Positions 59,209 to 64,000 of a stretch of DNA of 64,000 nt are shown here, in pieces. Position 1 is the stretch's first letter. Every line of letters begins with the position of its first letter. The notes below the pieces were generated by a model. The model did no database searches. It was given only the letters and a program-made list of their open reading frames with translations, and was not told the origin of the DNA. Source of the DNA: Streptomyces sp. yr375 (GTDB lineage: Bacteria > Actinomycetota > Actinomycetes > Streptomycetales > Streptomycetaceae); assembly GCF_900110755.1 (NCBI RefSeq), contig NZ_FOFF01000013.1:62001-126000 (forward strand), read 5' to 3'. The position numbers and the translations under genes were made by a program.

Positions 59209-60341
59209 CCGACAACGAGAAGACCGCCCGGACCGCACCCGACACCGGCAGTGGTGCCGGCGGTGGTGCCGGCGGTGGTGCCGGCAGTGGTACCGACGGT
59301 GATGAAGGGCTCGACGCCCGTCTCGTGGTCGACCGGGGCCGCTTCCGCCTCGACGTCACGCTGACGGCCGCGCCCGGTGACGTGGTCGCCCTGCTCGGCC
59401 CGAACGGCGCGGGCAAGACCACCGCCCTGCGCGCGCTGGCCGGTCTCGTCCCCCTCACGGAGGGGCACCTGCGGCTCGACGGCGACGCGCTGGAGCGTAC
59501 GCCGCCCGAGTCCCGCCCGGTCGGTGTCGTCTTCCAGGACTATCTGCTCTTCCCCCACCTGAGCGCCCTGGACAACGTGGCCTTCGGCCCGCGCTGCCAC
59601 GGCGCGGGGAAGGCGGCGGCCCGAGCGCAGGCCGCCGAGTGGCTGGCGCGGATGGGCCTCACCGAGCACGCGGCGGCGAAGCCGCGCCGTCTCTCCGGCG
59701 GCCAGGCCCAGCGCGTCGCGCTCGCCCGCGCCCTGGCCACCCACCCCCGGCTGCTGCTCCTCGACGAGCCCCTCGCCGCCCTCGACGCCCGCACCCGCCT
59801 CGACGTCCGCGCCCAACTCCGGCGTCATCTCGCCGACTTCGAGGCCGTCGCCGTACTCGTCACGCACGATCCGCTGGACGCCATGGTCCTGGCCGACCGG
59901 CTGGTCGTCGTCGAGGACGGGCACGTGGTGCAGGAGGGCACCCCGGGCGACATCGCGCGCCACCCGCGCACCGACTACATCGCCCACCTCGTCGGCCTCA
60001 ACCTCTACCAGGGACGCGCCGACGGCCACACCGTACGACTCGACACCGGACCCGCGATCACCACCACCGAGATCCTCACCGGTCCGGTCTTCGTCACCTT
60101 CCCGCCGAGCGCGGTGACTCTGTACCGCGACCGGCCCACCGGCACCAGCGCCCGCAACCTCTGGCACTGCGAGGTGGCCGGCCTGGAGACCCACGGCGAC
60201 CGCATCCGCGCCGACCTCACCGGTGAACTCCCCCTCGCCGCAGACCTCACGACGGTCGCCGCCGCCGAACTGGGCCTGCACCCGGGCGCCCCGGTCTGGG
60301 CCACGGTCAAGGCGGCCCAGACCCACGCCTACCCGGCCTGA
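59205..60341 (+). CDS. modC: Molybdate ABC ATP-binding protein ModC
   Basis: 378 residues; ATG overlaps the modB stop. Walker A GPNGAGKTT, Q-loop VVFQDYLLFPHLSALDNVAFGPR, signature LSGGQAQRVALARAL, Walker B LLLLDEPLAALD and switch histidine in LVTHDPLDA. The C-terminal 80 residues form the TOBE regulatory domain (NLWHCEVAGLETHGDRIRAD, AELGLHPGAPVWATVKAAQ). The N-terminus has a Gly/Ala repeat coded by 12-bp units. Confidence 0.94.
   Translation: MTDNEKTARTAPDTGSGAGGGAGGGAGSGTDGDEGLDARLVVDRGRFRLDVTLTAAPGDVVALLGPNGAGKTTALRALAGLVPLTEGHLRLDGDALERTPPESRPVGVVFQDYLLFPHLSALDNVAFGPRCHGAGKAAARAQAAEWLARMGLTEHAAAKPRRLSGGQAQRVALARALATHPRLLLLDEPLAALDARTRLDVRAQLRRHLADFEAVAVLVTHDPLDAMVLADRLVVVEDGHVVQEGTPGDIARHPRTDYIAHLVGLNLYQGRADGHTVRLDTGPAITTTEILTGPVFVTFPPSAVTLYRDRPTGTSARNLWHCEVAGLETHGDRIRADLTGELPLAADLTTVAAAELGLHPGAPVWATVKAAQTHAYPA
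59247..59294 (+). repeat. Four 12-bp repeats in the modC N-terminus
   Basis: Units of GGCGGTGGTGCC (ends vary at one or two bases) in frame, coding GAG-type tetrapeptides before the ABC domain. Confidence 0.9.
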
Positions 60342-60350
60342 CGGGCCGGA

Positions 60351-61025
60351 TCACGCCGCGCTCTTCGCCACAAGTCCCTTGAGCGCGATGTTGAGTTGGA
60401 GGACGTTGACGCGGGGTTCGCCGATGAAGCCGAGGGTGCGGCCGTCGGTGTGGGCGTCGACCAGTTCCCGCACCCGGGCGACGGACAGGCCGTTGCGCTG
60501 GGCGATCCGGTGGACCTGGAGGTCCGCGTACTGCGGGGAGATGTCCGGGTCCAGACCGGAACCGGAGGACGTCACCGCGTCGGCGGGCACGTCGGACGGC
60601 TTGACCGTGTAGCCGCCGACCGAGTTGTCCTTGATGACGGCCTTCTTGGCGGCGGTCACCCAGTCGATCAGGTCCTTGTTGTCACCGGACCGGTTCGTCG
60701 CGCCCGACAGGATCAACTTGTACTGCGTGTTCACGCCGTTGGTGCCCAGCCCGTTCTGCGGGCGTCCCTGGAACCACTTCAGGTCGGGCTCCGGAGTCTC
60801 CTGCCCCTTCTTCAACGGCAGGTTGTACGACTGCCCGATCAGGGAAGGGCCGACGACCCTGCCGTCCGCCCTGACCTCCGAGCCGTTCGCCTGGCCGGGG
60901 AAGACCGCTTGTGCGATGCCGGTGACGGCGAGCGGGTAGAGAATGCCCGTCACCACGGTCAGCACCAGCAGCGCGCGCAGGCCCGCCCCCAGCAACCGGG
61001 CCGTGTTCGTTACCGAGTTGTTCAT
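60351..61025 (-). CDS. kdpC: Potassium-transport ATPase subunit KdpC
   Basis: 224 residues from ATG 61025 (GTG 61037 is an alternative). One N-terminal membrane helix (LLVLTVVTGILYPLAVTGIAQAVFP), then the conserved GPSLIGQSYN, FQGRP, SSGSGLDPDISPQYADLQVHRIAQRNGL and GEPRVNVLQLNIAL. Sequence is intact and of normal length. However, its partners KdpA and KdpB exist only as fused fragments upstream, so no working Kdp pump can be made from this locus. Confidence 0.93.
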   Translation of the reverse strand: MNNSVTNTARLLGAGLRALLVLTVVTGILYPLAVTGIAQAVFPGQANGSEVRADGRVVGPSLIGQSYNLPLKKGQETPEPDLKWFQGRPQNGLGTNGVNTQYKLILSGATNRSGDNKDLIDWVTAAKKAVIKDNSVGGYTVKPSDVPADAVTSSGSGLDPDISPQYADLQVHRIAQRNGLSVARVRELVDAHTDGRTLGFIGEPRVNVLQLNIALKGLVAKSAA

Positions 61026-61049
61026 GGGGATCAGCACGCTTTCGAAGAG

Positions 61050-61641
61050 TTACAGCCCGGGGATGAGGGAGATGAGCAGGTCGATGAGTTTGATGCCGAT
61101 GAAGGGGGCGATCAGGCCGCCGATGCCGTAGATCCCGAGGTTGCGGCGCAGCATCCGGTCGGCGCTCATCGGCCGGTAGCGCACCCCCCGCAGGGCGAGC
61201 GGCACCAGCGCGATGATGATCAGCGCGTTTGAAGATGACGGCGGACAGGATCGCGGAGTCCGGCGAGGACAGCGCGCGAACCCCCGCACCACCGCGACGG
61301 CGATGCCGACGGCCGCCGACACGAAGTTCTGCACCGCGAACCCGGCCGTCTGCACGACATGGCCCACGGCCTGCTCGCCGTAGTAGGACTGCCAGTTGGT
61401 GTTCGTCACGAGCGACACGGCGGTGTTGAACGCCTGGTCCGGATCGATCGCGGAGAAGCCGAGCGAACCGGGCAGATGCCCTTGCAGCCGCTGGAGCAGA
61501 TAGAGGAACAGGACGCTCACGGCCGAGAAGGCCAGCACCCCGCGCAGATACGCGGGCCAGCGCATCTCCGTGTTGGGGTCGGCTCCGATGCCCTTGTAGA
61601 TCCACTTCTCGACACGCCAGTGCCTGTCGGAGGAGTAGAAC
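61050..61641 (-). pseudogene. Fused and frameshifted kdpA-kdpB fragments
   Basis: From 61641 down, a frame resembles KdpA from SSDRHWRVEKWIYKGIGADP to VGIAVAVVRGFAR (about 120 residues of a 550-residue protein; the normal N-terminus is also missing). At about 61275 it switches to the C-terminal end of KdpB: ALSSPDSAILSAVIF in one frame, then NALIIIALVPLALRGVRYRP to LLISLIPGL in another. The second switch is explained by one extra A in the AAA run (TTT at 61228-61230 on the plus strand). A deletion joining kdpA to kdpB removed some 1,000 codons. The stop lies 25 bases before kdpC. Confidence 0.9.
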
Positions 61642-61757
61642 CAGAAGAAGAGGTTCGAAATCGTTCGGACGGTCCGAGCAAAGCGCTTCTCCGGCGAGAT
61701 CCGGCCACCGTTGACGGGTCCCATACGGCAGCCCGCACGCCCTTGACGCAACCCATA

Positions 61758-61796
61758 CGTGAGGGGAGGGGAACGACTGCTTCCCCTCCCCTCACG
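61758..61796 (-). terminator. Perfect hairpin terminator downstream of the DUF6299-like gene
   Basis: CGTGAGGGGAGGGG and CCCCTCCCCTCACG, 14 bp, perfect, 11-base loop; 46 bases past the stop of the minus-strand gene at 61842. Confidence 0.9.
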
Positions 61797-61841
61797 CCCT
61801 CTTCTCACCCCTTCTTCACGAGCCCGGCCAGGGCCCGCCGC

Positions 61842-62306
61842 TCAGCCTTCCGTCAGGGTGATGTCCCGCTCCTGCGCCGCGTGGAAGTGGGGCAGGGGCA
61901 GGCCGCCCGCGGGGCGCAGCTCCATCAGCGTGGCCTCGACGTGGGCCGCGCCGGGGTCGAGGTCGTTCGGGGTGGCCTTGCCGGTGTTCACCCAGGCGTG
62001 CTCGGCCCCGTCGCACACGGCACGGGTGCCGCCGATGCCGTGCTTGACGTCGTGGGACTTCTGGCCGACGGAGGAGCTGACGAGGACGGGACCCGTGTTG
62101 CCGACGCAGCGGTAGGTGCCCGAGAGCGTCACGGTGCCGTCGTCGGCGATACGGCCCACCGGGTCGACGGTGACGGACTCCGACGGGACGGCGGCGGCGG
62201 TGGCGGTGACCGCGGGGGCGGCCAGCAGAAGCAGGGCGGCACCGGCGGCCATGGACAGAGCAGGGCGCAAAGACATGGTCGCGGTCGTGGACATGGACGT
62301 GGACAT
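61842..62306 (-). CDS. Small secreted protein, DUF6299-like
   Basis: 154 residues; AGGAGG 7 bases before ATG 62306. Signal peptide (basic start, AAGAALLLLAAPAVTATAAA) with cleavage about residue 38. The mature part reads VTVDPVGRIADDGTVTLSGTYRC, VSSSVGQ, and ERDITLTEG, an immunoglobulin-like beta sandwich with one cysteine pair; I recall this as DUF6299. No enzymatic motif. Probably exported; function unknown. Confidence 0.75.
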   Translation of the reverse strand: MSTSMSTTATMSLRPALSMAAGAALLLLAAPAVTATAAAVPSESVTVDPVGRIADDGTVTLSGTYRCVGNTGPVLVSSSVGQKSHDVKHGIGGTRAVCDGAEHAWVNTGKATPNDLDPGAAHVEATLMELRPAGGLPLPHFHAAQERDITLTEG

Positions 62307-62464
62307 GGAAGAACCTCCTGTTGTGGGGGCTCCACTGGTACCGGGTGGGCGCGCCCGCGGCGGTGATCGTCACTCCTTCGGCGGCGAGTCCGCGCCCCGC
62401 GTCGACGAACCGTCCCGGAGTCCGTTGCACCGATGGTGACCAGCAGCGATACCGAAGAACTAAG

Positions 62465-63286
62465 ATGATCAACGTGTCCGACCAGCCCGCACCCCGGTCT
62501 CTCATCGTCACGCTCTACGGCGCGTACGGCCGCTTCGCGCCGGGCCCGGTGCCCGTCGCCGAGCTGATCCGGCTGCTCGCCGCGGCCGGCGTCGACGCGC
62601 CCTCCGTACGCTCCTCGGTGTCCCGGCTGAAGCGGCGCGGACTGCTGCTGCCCGCCCGTACGGCGCAGGGCGCGGCCGGGTACGAACTCTCCGACGAGGC
62701 ACGGCAGTTGCTCGACGACGGCGACCGGCGCATCTACGCCACGGCGCCCCCCGCGGACGAGGGCTGGGTGCTGGCGGTGTTCTCGGTCCCGGAGTCGGAG
62801 CGGCAGAAGCGGCACGTGCTGCGGTCGCGGCTCGCGGGTCTGGGCTTCGGTACGGCGACTCCGGGCGTGTGGATCGCCCCGGCGCGGCTGTACGACGAGA
62901 CCCGGCACACTCTCCGGCGGCTGCACCTCGACCCGTACGTCGACCTCTTCCGCGGCGAGCACCTCGGCTTCGCGCCGACCGCCGAGGCCGTCGCCCGCTG
63001 GTGGGACCTGGCGGCGATCGCCAAGGAGCACGAGACGTTCCTCGACCGCCACGCGCACGTCCTGCACGCCTGGCAGCAGCGGCCGGACACCCCGCCGGAG
63101 GAGGCCTACCGCGACTACCTCCTGGCCCTGGACTCCTGGCGCCACCTGCCCTACACCGACCCCGGCCTGCCCGCCCGCCTGCTGCCGCAGGACTGGCCGG
63201 GAACCCGCTCGGCGGCGGTGTTCCACGAGCTGCACGAGCGGCTGCGCGACGCGGGGGCGGAGTTCGCCGGGGTCCGCGTTCCCTGA
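62465..63286 (+). CDS. PaaX-family transcriptional regulator
   Basis: 273 residues from ATG 62465 (GTG 62474 possible). N-terminal winged helix (SLIVTLYGAYGRF, VDAPSVRSSVSRLKRRGLLLP) followed by the PaaX central domain (WVLAVFSVPESERQKRHVLRSRLAGLGFGTATPGVWIAP) and C-terminal domain (FRGEHLGF, YRDYLLALDSWRHLPYTDPGLPARLLPQDWPG). PaaX-type repressors classically sense phenylacetyl-CoA, but no paa genes lie in the window, so ligand and targets are unknown. Confidence 0.9.
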   Translation: MINVSDQPAPRSLIVTLYGAYGRFAPGPVPVAELIRLLAAAGVDAPSVRSSVSRLKRRGLLLPARTAQGAAGYELSDEARQLLDDGDRRIYATAPPADEGWVLAVFSVPESERQKRHVLRSRLAGLGFGTATPGVWIAPARLYDETRHTLRRLHLDPYVDLFRGEHLGFAPTAEAVARWWDLAAIAKEHETFLDRHAHVLHAWQQRPDTPPEEAYRDYLLALDSWRHLPYTDPGLPARLLPQDWPGTRSAAVFHELHERLRDAGAEFAGVRVP

Positions 63287-63519
63287 GGTCGGCGGGTCTA
63301 CAGGTGGGCGGGTCGGCGGCAGGTCGGCGCACGACATGGTCCCGTCACACACGTCACCGGTCGTCAATAAGCCGGTAACAACGGGATCAGGTGCGCGAGG
63401 GGGACCGTTGGTCCGGGTAAGCGGCCGGTAGCGGGATCGAGAGTCCCGTACGGCGACCACCGGGCGTCTGTGCCGGAGGCCGCCGCTACCATTCATAAAG
63501 TTGAAAGCAGGACCGACCG

Positions 63520-64000
63520 ATGCCGATCACGGGGACCTGCGCCATGAACGGACTCGCCTTGCACGAACGCCCCTCCGACGCCGCCTCCTCCTGGCGTATC
63601 GCACTGCCGCACTCCGCCGCGGCCGTGCCGGTGGCCCGCGCGCTGGTCCGTACGGCGCTGGCGGAGCTGGAGCACGCGGCGGACAGCGACACCGCGGAGC
63701 TGCTCACCGCCGAGCTGGTGGCGAACGCCGTGGAGCACACCACCGGGGACGACCCGATAGAGCTGGTGGTGGAGCTGCGGCCGACCGGCTGCCAGGTCGA
63801 GGTGCACGACCCCGACCCGGTGCCGCCCGGCGACCTCACCCGCCCGTGCGGCGAGACGCCCGACCCCTGGCAGGAGCACGGCCGCGGACTGCTGCTGATC
63901 CGCGCCCTCAGCTCGTCCTGCGGACACCGGCCCACGGACCGCGGCAAGGCGGTGTGGTTCAGGCTGGCCGCCGTCCCACCGCAGTGGCGCCCGCGTCACG
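63520..64000 (+). CDS. RsbW-like ATP-binding protein (partial, runs off the edge)
   Basis: 160 codons visible from ATG 63520 (AGGA 7 bases upstream); no stop before the window end. A GHKL ATPase of the Streptomyces anti-sigma/regulatory kinase family: SWRIALPHSAAAVPVARALVR, N-box ELVANAVEHTTGDDPIELVVEL, G-box EVHDPDPVPPG and GRGLLLIRALSSSCGHRP. These single-domain proteins are typically serine kinases or sequestering factors in stress or development. ATG 63544 is an alternative start. Confidence 0.85.
   Translation, partial: MPITGTCAMNGLALHERPSDAASSWRIALPHSAAAVPVARALVRTALAELEHAADSDTAELLTAELVANAVEHTTGDDPIELVVELRPTGCQVEVHDPDPVPPGDLTRPCGETPDPWQEHGRGLLLIRALSSSCGHRPTDRGKAVWFRLAAVPPQWRPRH

Overview
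The window is a stretch of Streptomyces-type chromosome. Third-codon-position GC bias is very high, GTG and TTG starts are frequent, stop/start overlaps (ATGA, GTGA) are common, and there are family markers such as a conservon (cvnABCD), a ROK regulator next to xylFGH, a one-domain Mo/Fe-type permease set and three CUT1 sugar importers with no ATPase of their own (they presumably share MsiK). From memory, the conserved backbone order (hemE, DUF3000, LuxR regulator, rnd, thiolase/fadB, dxs, xylHGF, rok7B7, ngcGFE, acnA, murA2-like) matches the S. coelicolor SCO6031 to SCO5998 neighbourhood read in descending order; I could not run an alignment.

Layout: 0-4.6 kb holds the tail of a rhomboid protease, hemE, a DUF3000 protein, a LuxR-type response regulator and ribonuclease D. 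4.6-11.2 kb is a mannoside block: a CUT1 importer divergent from a GH2 beta-mannosidase and a LacI repressor, with a LacI-type operator between them. 11.4-19 kb holds fatty-acid beta-oxidation genes (thiolase, fadB), a small NYN/PIN-like protein, an amino-acid permease and dxs. 19-27.6 kb holds xylHGF, the ROK regulator and the NgcEFG chitobiose/GlcNAc importer, with a DasR-like site upstream of ngcE. 27.9-31.4 kb is a small island: two unrecognised proteins plus a 35-residue membrane peptide, an XRE regulator broken by a one-base frameshift, an HD phosphohydrolase and the tail of a lost glycosidase.

31.35-42.6 kb is a hemicellulose locus: GH67 alpha-glucuronidase, GH42, a YesL-like protein, GH39 xylosidase, an LplABC-type importer and a CE7 esterase, with a CGAAACTTTCG site in the divergent control region. 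42.8-46 kb has a secreted cellulose-type LPMO (AA10-CBM2) with a perfect CebR box upstream, and a sensor kinase whose response regulator has been reduced to a 39-codon stub. 46-51 kb has aconitase and a divergent XRE-MurA fusion; the two share a repeated operator-like motif. 51.3-55.3 kb is the conservon. 55.3-60.3 kb is a molybdate region: two MerR/TOBE paralogues, a remnant of NAD-formate dehydrogenase, a small molybdopterin-domain protein and modABC. 60.35-61.64 kb is a wrecked kdp operon: kdpC looks intact, but kdpA and kdpB are fused fragments. The window ends with a DUF6299-like secreted protein, a PaaX-family regulator and an RsbW-like ATPase cut by the edge.

Themes: the accessory part is devoted to plant polysaccharide (xylan, mannan, cellulose) and chitin breakdown and uptake, each module carrying its own recognisable operator. 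The same region shows repeated gene decay (response regulator, kdpAB, formate dehydrogenase, XRE gene, glycosidase tail) and many short tandem repeats inside or just before genes. No tRNA, rRNA, CRISPR array, transposase or prophage gene was seen.
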